From contig JAKSSX010000003.1 in the NCBI GenBank assembly GCA_024402895.1, positions 1 through 64,000 on the forward strand: DNA of 64,000 nucleotides, given 5' to 3'. The notes below the pieces were generated by a model. The model was not told the DNA's origin and made no database searches. It saw nothing but the letters and a program-made list of their open reading frames with translations. This DNA is from Candidatus Saccharimonadota bacterium (GTDB lineage Bacteria > Patescibacteriota > Saccharimonadia > Saccharimonadales > Saccharimonadaceae). The position numbers and the translations under genes are program-made. This document shows, piece after piece, positions 23,467 through 31,596 of this stretch. Within the stretch, counting starts at the first letter, position 1. The number at the start of each line of letters is the position of its first letter.

Positions 23467-23473
23467 GATGCAG

Positions 23474-23506
23474 CAAAAAGAGCAGGTTTTGATTCCCTGC
23501 TCTTTT
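23474..23506 (-). terminator. Terminator of valS
   Basis: AAAAGAGCAGG pairs with CCTGCTCTTTT; on the minus strand the T run continues into TTTTTGC. Confidence 0.85.
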
Positions 23507-23511
23507 GAGTT

Positions 23512-26073
23512 TTAGACTAGTTCGAATTCGGCTTTCATGTCGTTGAGGAGCTTCTGCTTGGTCTCGAGCTGAGACTTAGTTTCGTCAACGAGTTCCTTTG
23601 GTGCCTTTGCGACGTAGTTTGGATTCTGGAGACGAGTCTCGAGAACCTGAATTTCACGGCCGAGGCTGAGGATGCGATCTTCGAGGTTTGCTTTGTACTT
23701 AGCGTGAAGATCGGCTGGGATTTCGAGATAGATGTTTGGGTGACCTGCGATTGCGAGGTGGAGGCCCTTAGCATCTTCTGGCTTGATCTGAGGTACGCCT
23801 GGAGCCTTGGTGTAGTGCTGAAGGAGTAGCTGGTTTTCGTAGACGAGCTGGTCGTCATAGAAAGCGATTGGGTAGCTACCAGCGCCTGGGAGGCTCTGGA
23901 AGTGGCTTCTGACGTTCGAGACGATTAACATTAGCTCTTCGAAGTGTTTGGCCTTTGCTGGGCTAAATTCGAGCGCTTCAGGCCATTGCTGAACGATACA
24001 CATGCCGGTAGTCCAGCTGAGGGTCTGCCAAATGGTTTCAGTAACGAATGGCGCGAATGGGTGAAGGATGATGAGAATCTGTTCGAGAGTCTTCTTGAGA
24101 AGTGGGATGTTCTTCCAGAGTTTCTCGCCTTCGATGAACCAGTCTGCGTACTTGTTCCAGATGAAGTCGTAGATAGCGTCACCAGCTTCTGCGAAGCGGT
24201 AGTGGTCGAGGAGGCGCTGAACTTCTTTATTGACCTTATCGAGTTCGTGGCAGATCCAGTCTTCGCCGTTGTTTTGGCAGACGATTTCGTCGCTGCTCTT
24301 CTCTGCTTTGTCGACCATGTCTTGGACGAGGCGAGAGATGTTCCAGAGCTTATTGCAGAGATTGCGGCTTGCGACGACTTTGCTGCTGCTGAAGGCTTGG
24401 TTGACACCTGCGCTGCGGCTTGCGATGAGACCGAGGCGGAGTGCGTCGGAACCATACTGAGCGACGATTTCGATTGGGTTGATAACATTGCCCTTGGATT
24501 TGGACATCTTCTGACCCTTTTCATCGAGAACCATACCGTGCATGTAGACGTCTTTGAATGGAACTTCGCCGGTGTTGTAGAGACCGAGCATGATCATGCG
24601 GCCGACCCACTGGAATAGAAGATCTGCGCCGGTTTCCATGACGCTGGTTGGATAGTGCTGCTTGCGATCGCTAGTGGTGATGTATGGCCACTGGCCAGAG
24701 CTGAACCAAGTATCGAAGGTGTCTTCGTCGCGGCGATAAGTCTTGCCGTTCTTGGTGATTTCGGTTTCCTGGACGCGTTTGTCGAAGATCCAATCGGTTG
24801 GGTCGTTGACGTTTACGAAAGCAGGAATTGGGATGCCCCAAGGAATCTGGCGTGAAATGTTCCAGTCTTTGAGGTTCTTGAGGTAGTTGATGAGAACGCG
24901 CTTCTTGTTCTCTGGGTGGAACTTGATTTTGTTCTCTTCAAGAGCCTTGATAGCTTCTTTTGCGAGAGGCTTAACGTCGACAAACCACTGTTCCTTGAGG
25001 AGAGGTTCGATGACAGTGTCGCACTTATAGCAGTGACCAACGGAGTGAACGAGCTGCTCTTCGCCGCGTAGGAGACCGCGATCTTCGAGATCTGCGAGGA
25101 CTTTTTGGCGAGCGTCAACAGTGGTGAGGCCTTCATAGTTTGCGCCTGCAGCGATAGTCATCTTGCCGTCGAAGCCGATAACGGTGATCATTTCGAGGTT
25201 ATGGCGCTGACCGACCTCAAAGTCGTTCTGGTCGTGTGCAGGAGTAATCTTAACGACGCCGGTGCCGTATTCTGGATCAGCGTGTTCGTCTGCGATGATT
25301 TCAATTTCACGGTCAGTGAGCGGCAACTTGACTTTTTTGCCAATGATGTTCTTATAGCGTTCATCATTAGGATTAACAGCTACTGCGGTATCGCCCATAA
25401 GGGTTTCTGGACGGGTTGTGGAGACGATAATTTCCTCAATTCCGTCGGTTGGAGTTACGAGTGGATAAGCGATTTGCCAGAGTTTGCCCTTCTCGTCTTT
25501 GTGGGTAACTTCAATATCAGCAAATGCGGTTTGGTGTTTAGTGCAAAAGTTTACGAGCTTTTCGCCTCTGTAGATGAGGCCCTGTTTCCAGAGTTTTTCA
25601 AAAGTGTTATAGACGGTGTCGACGACCTTCTGATCGAGGGTGAAGGTTAGGCTGTCCCAGTCGCAAGATGCGCCGAGCGCGCGAAGCTGGAGCTCCATAT
25701 TGCCGCGCTGTTCGTGGACGAAGTCCCAAACCTGCTTATAGAGTTCATCGCGACCGTAGTCGAAGCGGGTTTTACCCTCTGCCTCTAGGCGGCGTTCGTA
25801 GACAACCCAGGTTTCGAAGCCTGCGTGGTCTGCGCCTGGAATATACCATGCGTTTTCACCTTTTAGACGGTGATAACGGGTTAGAATATCCTCAAGTGCA
25901 ATAGTTAAGCCATGGCCAATGTGCAAATTGCCATTGGCGTTTGGTGGTGGCATTACGATCGTGTAATTACCGGCTTTTTTATCGTCTTTTGGTTTAAATG
26001 CGCCGGATTTTTCCCAGAGTGCGTAGATTTCTGGCTCGTACTGGTCCGGCTCGTAAGCTTTGCTAAATTTCAT
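23512..26073 (-). CDS. valS: Valyl-tRNA synthetase
   Basis: An 853-residue class I synthetase that charges tRNA-Val. The HIGH signature is NLHIGHGLT (about residue 50), the KMSKS signature is GQKMSKSKGN (about residue 525), and the editing domain shows STTRPETLMGDTAVAVNP and TPAHDQNDFEVGQRH. The C terminus is the usual coiled-coil arm (residues ~790-853). Length is normal. The ATG is preceded by TATAAT ending six bases upstream and by no Shine-Dalgarno, so translation is predicted to be leaderless. Confidence 0.97.
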   Translation of the reverse strand: MKFSKAYEPDQYEPEIYALWEKSGAFKPKDDKKAGNYTIVMPPPNANGNLHIGHGLTIALEDILTRYHRLKGENAWYIPGADHAGFETWVVYERRLEAEGKTRFDYGRDELYKQVWDFVHEQRGNMELQLRALGASCDWDSLTFTLDQKVVDTVYNTFEKLWKQGLIYRGEKLVNFCTKHQTAFADIEVTHKDEKGKLWQIAYPLVTPTDGIEEIIVSTTRPETLMGDTAVAVNPNDERYKNIIGKKVKLPLTDREIEIIADEHADPEYGTGVVKITPAHDQNDFEVGQRHNLEMITVIGFDGKMTIAAGANYEGLTTVDARQKVLADLEDRGLLRGEEQLVHSVGHCYKCDTVIEPLLKEQWFVDVKPLAKEAIKALEENKIKFHPENKKRVLINYLKNLKDWNISRQIPWGIPIPAFVNVNDPTDWIFDKRVQETEITKNGKTYRRDEDTFDTWFSSGQWPYITTSDRKQHYPTSVMETGADLLFQWVGRMIMLGLYNTGEVPFKDVYMHGMVLDEKGQKMSKSKGNVINPIEIVAQYGSDALRLGLIASRSAGVNQAFSSSKVVASRNLCNKLWNISRLVQDMVDKAEKSSDEIVCQNNGEDWICHELDKVNKEVQRLLDHYRFAEAGDAIYDFIWNKYADWFIEGEKLWKNIPLLKKTLEQILIILHPFAPFVTETIWQTLSWTTGMCIVQQWPEALEFSPAKAKHFEELMLIVSNVRSHFQSLPGAGSYPIAFYDDQLVYENQLLLQHYTKAPGVPQIKPEDAKGLHLAIAGHPNIYLEIPADLHAKYKANLEDRILSLGREIQVLETRLQNPNYVAKAPKELVDETKSQLETKQKLLNDMKAEFELV

Positions 26074-26224
26074 GACTATATTATACCATATTTGGTATCT
26101 GTTTTTGGGCTATATTATGACATGTTTTTAGTTGCCCTGCTCTGCTATGAAAATGTTCCATAAGTTCGTTAGGTTTCCATAAGTTGGGCTTATTGCTTAT
26201 GTTAACAGGGGTGGATTTTTTGGC
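26074..26224. other. Non-coding stretch upstream of valS
   Basis: It contains the valS -10 box (TATAAT on the minus strand, 26080-26085) and an 11-bp direct repeat TTCCATAAGTT at 26156-26166 and 26175-26185 (19-bp period). No convincing gene was seen. Confidence 0.5.
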
Positions 26225-26371
26225 AAAAAAATATTTCACATGAAAAAGACGCAAAATATGCATAATCACTTTCACGTGAAACTTGACTTTATACGCAAAA
26301 TGTATCGAAATATATTTTACTTGCGATATATTTTGTGTTTTTACCTGCCAAACATGGTCCACCATGCTTGT
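26225..26371 (-). ncRNA. Candidate small RNA with promoter and terminator
   Basis: A TTGTCT-17-TATACT promoter (26401-26406 and 26378-26383, minus strand) points into this segment. Going down the transcript come a CATGGT...ACCATG hairpin, a 14-bp hairpin (CACAAAATATATCG / CGATACATTTTGCG, with wobble pairs), and a 12-bp stem formed by TTTCACGTGAAA and TTTCATGTGAAA that runs into TATTTTTTT. The last is a good intrinsic terminator. An open frame in the segment has no ribosome site. The RNA matches no family that I know. Confidence 0.5.
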
Positions 26372-26492
26372 GCTTATAGTATAACGTAAGCGGGATGCTA
26401 AGACAAGTGGTTTCTAGTATAAAGATAAGCATTATGTGGGGAATTTTGGTTGGGTGTGCGAAAAATGGTGGGTAAAATGTTAAAATGTGGTT

Positions 26493-26702
26493 ATGGCTTT
26501 TATTAGAAAATTTCCGACGAGTAGTGGCGCGACTGGAATTCAGGTTTGCTGGAAGAAAAACGGGGAAGTCGTGAAAACGGTCCATGTTGGGTCAGCAAAT
26601 TCGGATGTGGCTTTGGAAAAATTGCTTAAAAAAGCGCAAAAAATTATCGATGAAGGGAAGCGGCCACTTTTCGATTTAACGGAATTTGATCGAAAAAAAT
26701 AG
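26493..26702 (+). CDS. Microprotein resembling the N terminus of IS1634-type transposases
   Basis: A 69-residue protein. MAFIRKFPTSSGATGIQV, the basic KKNGEVVKTVHVGSA and KAQKIIDEGKRPLFDL follow the pattern of the first ~70 residues of IS1634-like transposases (FVRK...SGATAVQ...HIGSA...LF). Transposases of that family run on for several hundred residues, but here the frame stops inside a clean terminator, and no DDE domain or inverted repeats are near. It is either a remnant or a separately maintained small DNA-binding protein. TAAAAT ends six bases before the ATG (leaderless). Confidence 0.6.
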   Translation: MAFIRKFPTSSGATGIQVCWKKNGEVVKTVHVGSANSDVALEKLLKKAQKIIDEGKRPLFDLTEFDRKK

Positions 26703-26722
26703 CGCCTTTCGGCGTTATTTTT
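26693..26722. terminator. Bidirectional terminator
   Basis: AAAAATAGCGCC pairs with GGCGTTATTTTT (one wobble). It serves the microprotein gene and the convergent FemAB gene, both of which end inside or beside it. Confidence 0.8.
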
Positions 26723-27638
26723 TGATTATTTTGCGTTTTAACTTATTTATTGGGCGGAGAAGGGAATAGCTTGTGTATTTTATTCTTTTTATAGGGATGT
26801 CATAGGTTCCTGCATAGCTTACAATTTTGCCGCCGAAGGATTTTTTGAATTTCGTGAAGCCATACCACGGGTGTTTCGGGTCTTCGGAAAGGGTAATACC
26901 CCAAAAATCAAAAAATTTTTTTCCCGTTACGCGGGCATCTAGGAGCATTTGAGTCAATAGAATTGCGCCAGCTTCTTTTTTGCGAAATTCATAGTCGGCT
27001 CCGGCGTATGCGTAGTAGCAAGTGTCTTTTCCGGTATACATAATGGTTGCGCCGATTGGTTTTTTCTGAAATTCGGCGATATATAGAGTTGCGAAGTCGA
27101 ATTTTAATTGATTTTTTAGATAATCGCGTTCATTTGTCTGAAAATTGTCATTTTTTGCGACATCTTCGTAAAATTTGAAGAAAATTTCCATGTCGGAAGG
27201 ATTTTTGCTAGTGCGGAGTGAAATTTCTTTAATTTTGTGATTTTTATGGGCGCGCGCCTTATTTTTTCCGATAATTTCATATATTTCGGCGTCTGTTTTT
27301 GGTAATTCCAAAATTAATGTGTGTTCTGGATCGAAATGATGCGTTTTTTTGGCGCCGATTTTTTTCATTTCTTGCTGCGAGAAGGGAATTATTGGTTCGA
27401 TGCGGACAAAAACGCAATTTTTTTCTTTTGCGAGCGATTTTAGGGCCGAAATTGCGGGTTTTAGTGCTTTTTTGTCTGCCAAAGTTGGTCCATATGGGAC
27501 AAAAAGATAATTTCCTAGCGGAGTTGGCTTGAGAATGGCCATAAATTCGAAATTTTTCTCCTTTTTGCGAAAAATTTCGTTGCCTTCAGCCTTTTGGAAG
27601 GCCTCCCATGCCTCCGTTTGTAGAAAATGAGGGTTCAT
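26715..27638 (-). CDS. FemAB-family aminoacyltransferase (peptidoglycan bridge type)
   Basis: A 307-residue enzyme of the FemX/FmhB family, which moves an amino acid from tRNA to the lipid-linked wall precursor. Typical segments are PHFLQTEAWEAFQKAEG at the N terminus, LFVPYGPTL, VFVRIEPIIP, ILELPKTDAEIYEIIGKNKARAHKNHKIKE in the middle, and the C-terminal GAIMYTGKDTCYYAYAGADYEFRK-like GATIMYTG and FDFWGITLSEDPKHPWYGFTKFKKSFGG. The double GNAT-like layout is complete. TAAAAT ends six bases before the ATG. Confidence 0.9.
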   Translation of the reverse strand: MNPHFLQTEAWEAFQKAEGNEIFRKKEKNFEFMAILKPTPLGNYLFVPYGPTLADKKALKPAISALKSLAKEKNCVFVRIEPIIPFSQQEMKKIGAKKTHHFDPEHTLILELPKTDAEIYEIIGKNKARAHKNHKIKEISLRTSKNPSDMEIFFKFYEDVAKNDNFQTNERDYLKNQLKFDFATLYIAEFQKKPIGATIMYTGKDTCYYAYAGADYEFRKKEAGAILLTQMLLDARVTGKKFFDFWGITLSEDPKHPWYGFTKFKKSFGGKIVSYAGTYDIPIKRIKYTSYSLLRPINKLKRKIIKK

Positions 27639-27702
27639 AGCGATATTTTAGCATACAAAATACCTCTATTTTATGCATTCTGTGATATATTTTTGTCGTT
27701 TT

Positions 27703-28890
27703 TTAGTTTTCCACAGGTTTTTGCACAGGGTTTTTATGGTCTTTGAGTGATTCGATGATCTTGTTTGTCTCGATGACTGGCAAATCGGTTGGTAGGCACA
27801 ATACGCGTTTGCTGACATCTTCGGCGATTGGTGATTTTTTAGGATTGTAGCGGTAGATTTTTAGGGAATTTGGCCCTGGGTAGAGAAGTGGTGAATACCA
27901 GCGGCGAATGAAATATCCCTGCGTGGTTAGCATATGATAAGCGGCGTTAGCTTTTTCTTCGCTTTCAAAAACGATAGGGAAGGCGAGCAGAGGCTCGTGC
28001 GCATTGGTGACTTTGCTAAAGTTTTTGGATTTTAGCTTTGAGATATATAAATCTACGTTAGCTGCGCGACGAATGTAGTTGCCTTTGAGAGTTTCGAGCT
28101 GCTCGAGAATTTTTTCGTTTACAAACTTATTGGTAGTGCAAGGTTCGTCTTGCTGGCCGTCTTGCTCGAACGGATAGATTGGCGGCTCTAAAATGCCGGC
28201 TTTAATCTCGAAGTTGCGGAAATTGTGGCGAAGATTGCCGCGAAGGCGCTGAATGATTGCATTATTAATACGGTAAGTGCGGACGCGAAAGCCCATTTGC
28301 TTGCCAGGTTTCTTGAGCCTGCCTAGTTTGTAGGTGATGTGCTGATGGAGATCAGGATTTTTAGTCTTTAGCTCTGGGTTGACGTAAATTGCGCCACCGA
28401 ATTTAGTACCGGTGAGAATTTTTTCTACGCCGAAAGAATGAATAGAGATGTCGGCTAGAATCTTATTATCTTTATCGCGAGCGAAACGAGTTACGCAGTG
28501 AGCGGCATCCTCGATGAGAAGGATTTTGTGCTTATCTGCGAAACGTTTAATACTGGTTTTATCTGTAATTAGACCGACAGTGTGCTGCATGACGATTGCA
28601 TGAGTTTTGTCTTTTAGATACTTTTCGTCTGGTTTGCCGGTGCTGAGAAGGGAAGTGTCGATATCGTGATAGATAGGGGTAAGACCGGCGACAAGAATAG
28701 GATTAACTGCGGTAATACAAGTGTATGGAGTTGTAATAATCTCTCCGGAGCCCAAGATATCGCGAATGGATTCAAAAACTATCGCCATACCGAAACGCGC
28801 CTTAAGGCAGAGATGCCAATCTTTTGCGTCGGTATCGGTTAGCTTTGCGAGTTTTTCTCGGATTTTTTTGCTAGACTCCTCGTAATTCAT
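27703..28890 (-). CDS. DegT/DnrJ/EryC1-family PLP-dependent aminotransferase
   Basis: A 395-residue fold-type I enzyme of the sugar aminotransferase family. IITTPYTCITAVNPILVAGLTPIYHDID, IEDAAHCVTR (cofactor-binding Asp) and the Schiff-base Lys in SFGVEKILTGTKFGG (about residue 180) are visible. Such enzymes usually aminate nucleotide ketosugars for surface glycans, though some act on other substrates. Start at ATG 28890 (MNYEESSKK), with TATAAT ending six bases upstream; the frame above it is promoter. It is divergent from a FemAB gene. Confidence 0.85.
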   Translation of the reverse strand: MNYEESSKKIREKLAKLTDTDAKDWHLCLKARFGMAIVFESIRDILGSGEIITTPYTCITAVNPILVAGLTPIYHDIDTSLLSTGKPDEKYLKDKTHAIVMQHTVGLITDKTSIKRFADKHKILLIEDAAHCVTRFARDKDNKILADISIHSFGVEKILTGTKFGGAIYVNPELKTKNPDLHQHITYKLGRLKKPGKQMGFRVRTYRINNAIIQRLRGNLRHNFRNFEIKAGILEPPIYPFEQDGQQDEPCTTNKFVNEKILEQLETLKGNYIRRAANVDLYISKLKSKNFSKVTNAHEPLLAFPIVFESEEKANAAYHMLTTQGYFIRRWYSPLLYPGPNSLKIYRYNPKKSPIAEDVSKRVLCLPTDLPVIETNKIIESLKDHKNPVQKPVEN

Positions 28891-28933
28891 AAGACGATTA
28901 TAACGCATGTCGCAAGTAGGGTATAATATACAT
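28891..28933. promoter_or_regulatory. Divergent leaderless promoters
   Basis: TATAAT on the minus strand (28897-28902) and TATAAT on the plus strand (28922-28927) each end exactly six bases before the ATG of their gene (28890 and 28934). Confidence 0.7.
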
Positions 28934-30064
28934 ATGAATTTTGTGGAGTTGACCGACGCGGAGTTTTCGAAATTCGAGCGGAAACAGTCATGTGGTAATT
29001 TCTTTCAGTCGGCGGAGCGCGCTGAGCTTCGTCGCAAAATGGGCTGGAACGTATTTTTGCTTGGCGTGAAAGACGAGTCGAAAATTGTTGCCGGTTGTTT
29101 GTTGATGGAACGCGGCGGGGAAGCACTTGTGCAGCTTGGTCCAATTTTAGATTATTCGAACACGAAACTTTTGAAGTTCTGGGTAAAATCTTTAATCGAT
29201 TTTGCAAAATCGCATAATTTTATAGCACTAGAAGTTTTTCCGCCAAAAGTTATCGCTGTGCGTAATACAGCTGGCGAAGTCGTCGAAGACTTTGATTCGA
29301 AGAAAGTTGAAGATTTGTTTGCAGAAGCTGGTTTTAGGTATCTCGGCAGGACGGTTGAGCTTGAAAATAAGGCTAACCGCTGGATGGCGATAAAAAATTT
29401 GCGCGATTTTAAGAATATCGACGAAGTGCGCGCTAGCTATAAGAAGAATGTTCGCAATAAGTTACGTAAGATTAGTCCGGAACTTGAAGTTTATGAACTT
29501 AAAGACAAGTCGGAGATTCCTTTGTTGGCCGAAGCGGTTGATCAGAGTAATCATAAGAACGGTGTCGTGAGCCGCTATCTCTCGTATTATGAGTGGATGT
29601 GGGATGCTTGGGGTGAGAATACTCGTTTTATCGTTGCTCGTCGTCGTGAAGACAAGGCAGTTGTTGCTGGTAGGATTTTGATTTACCATCCAAATGAAGT
29701 AGTTAGCTTTATTTCTGGCACGACTCAGCGTTACAAGAAGCTCAATGGCATGACTTATCTTCAGGATTGGTTGCTTGAGGATTGTTTGGAGCGTGGTGTA
29801 AAGCGTGCGAACTTCTATGGTGTTGACGGCATTTTCACGTCAGAGAACAAGTTGCTCGAATTTAAGAGTGGCTTTGGTGTTGATATTGAAGAATATATCG
29901 GTGGTTTCCGTTTGATTTTGAACCCCGGTAAGTATCGCATAAATAATGCGAAAAAGTCTGTTTTGAATGCAATGCGTGGCGCAAGGAATTTTGTACGCGA
30001 TGGCGCAAAAAAGATGCGCGCTCGTCGCACGCATGTAGTTCGTAAAGTTGAAACGAAAGATTAA
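28934..30064 (+). CDS. FemAB-family aminoacyltransferase (second copy)
   Basis: A 376-residue FemX/FmhB-type protein: NFFQSAERAELRRKMGWNVFLLG, a lipid II-binding like RYLGRTVELENKANRWMAIKNL, SYKKNVRNKLRKISPELEVYEL, and the C-terminal GRILIYHPNEVVSFISGTTQRYKKLNGMTYL and FYGVDGIFTSENKLLEFKSGFG. It is longer than the copy at 26715 and has a basic C-terminal tail. Two FemAB proteins suggest a branched wall peptide. The stop interlocks with tsaD (shared TTAA). Confidence 0.9.
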   Translation: MNFVELTDAEFSKFERKQSCGNFFQSAERAELRRKMGWNVFLLGVKDESKIVAGCLLMERGGEALVQLGPILDYSNTKLLKFWVKSLIDFAKSHNFIALEVFPPKVIAVRNTAGEVVEDFDSKKVEDLFAEAGFRYLGRTVELENKANRWMAIKNLRDFKNIDEVRASYKKNVRNKLRKISPELEVYELKDKSEIPLLAEAVDQSNHKNGVVSRYLSYYEWMWDAWGENTRFIVARRREDKAVVAGRILIYHPNEVVSFISGTTQRYKKLNGMTYLQDWLLEDCLERGVKRANFYGVDGIFTSENKLLEFKSGFGVDIEEYIGGFRLILNPGKYRINNAKKSVLNAMRGARNFVRDGAKKMRARRTHVVRKVETKD

Positions 30065-31101
30065 CGAATAACTGAACGAGGGGAGATATCGAGCGAATAT
30101 GGGTCGCTCGATTTTTCTCCGGCCTGAATAGAATAATAGGCAGCGGAAGCGACCATGGCGCCATTGTCGGTGCTGTATTTAAATTCAGGAACGTAGACTT
30201 GCTGGGTTTTGTCGAAAGCCTTATGGAGCTCGTCGCGAAGAAGTTGGTTAGCGGAAACGCCGCCGGCGAGAAGGATGGATTTGGTTTCTGGATGTAGCTC
30301 GGTAGCTTTTTTGAGTTTCTTAATAATAATATTAACGGCAGTTTTCTGGAAGCTGGCCGCAAAGTCTGCGATTTGCTGATCGGAAAGATGAGACTTGAGT
30401 TCGTGAGAAGGAGTAGTAATAGGAAGACCAAGCTCGTTTTGGACAGAGCGGAGAACGGCAGTCTTGATGCCGCTGAATGAAAAATCTAGACCATCAACTT
30501 TTGGAATAGGGAGCTGGTACTTATCCGGATTGCCGCTTTCTGCCTTTTTGGCAATATTTGGGCCGCCAGGGTAGGGAAGTCCGAGAATTTTTGCGACCTT
30601 ATCGAAGCATTCGCCAATAGCATCATCGCGCGTGCTGCCGATAATTTCGAAATGATCGTGGCGCTCCATATATATTATTTGCGTGTGACCGCCGCTAACG
30701 ACCGCAGCGAGAAGAGGGAACTCGGGCTGGTAGCCGCTGAGCCAGTTGGCGTAAATATGGGATTTTAGGTGGTGAGTTGGATAGAAAGGTTTGTTGTGGG
30801 TAATGGCAAGGGTGCGAGCGGCAAGCGTGCCGACAAGAAGACTGCCAACGAGGCCCGGCGTATGAGTGACGGCGATAGCGTCGATAGAATCGAGCGTTTC
30901 GCCGGCATCAGAAAGAGCCTTTTTGATAACTGGATTAACTGCTTCGATATGGCTGCGAGCGGCGATTTCTGGGATGACGCCACCGTATTCGGCATGAATG
31001 TCAATTTGGGAAACAACAACATTAGAGAGGACTTTTTGCCCGTCTTCAATAATTGCTGCTGCGGTTTCGTCGCAGGAAGATTCTATACCGAGGATTTTCA
31101 T
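30061..31101 (-). CDS. tsaD: tRNA N6-threonylcarbamoyltransferase TsaD
   Basis: A 346-residue ASKHA-fold enzyme that makes t6A37 in tRNAs reading ANN codons, together with TsaB/TsaE/TsaC. ILGIESSCDETAAAII at the N terminus, the metal-binding HHLKSHIYANWL (H-x3-H), VVSGGHTQIIYM, and LLAGGVSANQLLRDEL are all present, with the C-terminal YSTDNGAMVASAAYY. Length is normal. TATAAT ends seven bases before the ATG and there is no Shine-Dalgarno. Confidence 0.97.
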   Translation of the reverse strand: MKILGIESSCDETAAAIIEDGQKVLSNVVVSQIDIHAEYGGVIPEIAARSHIEAVNPVIKKALSDAGETLDSIDAIAVTHTPGLVGSLLVGTLAARTLAITHNKPFYPTHHLKSHIYANWLSGYQPEFPLLAAVVSGGHTQIIYMERHDHFEIIGSTRDDAIGECFDKVAKILGLPYPGGPNIAKKAESGNPDKYQLPIPKVDGLDFSFSGIKTAVLRSVQNELGLPITTPSHELKSHLSDQQIADFAASFQKTAVNIIIKKLKKATELHPETKSILLAGGVSANQLLRDELHKAFDKTQQVYVPEFKYSTDNGAMVASAAYYSIQAGEKSSDPYSLDISPRSVIR

Positions 31102-31223
31102 ACCCTAGATTATAACGCAAAATGCCGTTTTCGTCTCTGTTACTGGGCAATTTGCTAGTATTGTTTGCGCTTGTGCTATAATTTAACATAAGGATAATAA
31201 TATATTTGTGAGGTCAAAAACAA

Positions 31224-31595
31224 ATGCAAAATCTTGATGATTTTATGGAGTCTTTGCTCCAGGAAAAAGGTATTAATGTTGAGGGTGAGGTTCGTGATCA
31301 GTTGAAAGAAGACATGATCCAGACTTTAATGACCCAGATTGATCGTGCTACTTTGAATCGTTTGACCGAAGAGCAGGCGACTGAGCTTTCCGAAAAGCTC
31401 GATGATCCAAACTTCGGCAATGAGCAGGCCGCTGAATATATTAGAAGTTGCGGTATCGATGCTCAGGAAGTTGCGCTTGAAACTATGGTTATGTTCAGAG
31501 CACTTTATCTTGGTGGCGGTACCGGCGATGTAGCTGGCGAAGCCGCGGAGACTGCTGAACCCGCAGAAACTGAAACTGTAGCAACGGAGGAATAA
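31224..31595 (+). CDS. Small helical protein of unknown function (DUF5663-like)
   Basis: A 123-residue acidic protein: NLDDFMESLLQEKGINVEGEVRDQL, MTQIDRATLNRLTEEQATELSEKL, then a disordered Glu/Ala/Thr tail. The helical part resembles small DUF5663-type proteins of CPR genomes, recalled without a search. The extended -10 TGCTATAAT at 31177-31182 gives a leader of about 35 bases. It lies one base upstream of the giant gene at 31597 and is probably co-transcribed with it. Confidence 0.55.
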   Translation: MQNLDDFMESLLQEKGINVEGEVRDQLKEDMIQTLMTQIDRATLNRLTEEQATELSEKLDDPNFGNEQAAEYIRSCGIDAQEVALETMVMFRALYLGGGTGDVAGEAAETAEPAETETVATEE

Positions 31596-31596
31596 A

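Noticed and set aside
23944-24618. Long open frame antisense to valS
   Set aside because: It shadows a well-supported synthetase gene and arises from its codon bias; no ribosome site or recognisable protein.
26081-26365. Open frame on the minus strand upstream of valS
   Set aside because: No ribosome site, runs through hairpins and the putative terminator, and the product looks random.
27700-27725. DnaA-box-like TTTTCCACA as part of an origin
   Set aside because: A single imperfect box inside the coding end of the DegT-family gene, with no cluster or AT-rich unwinding region.
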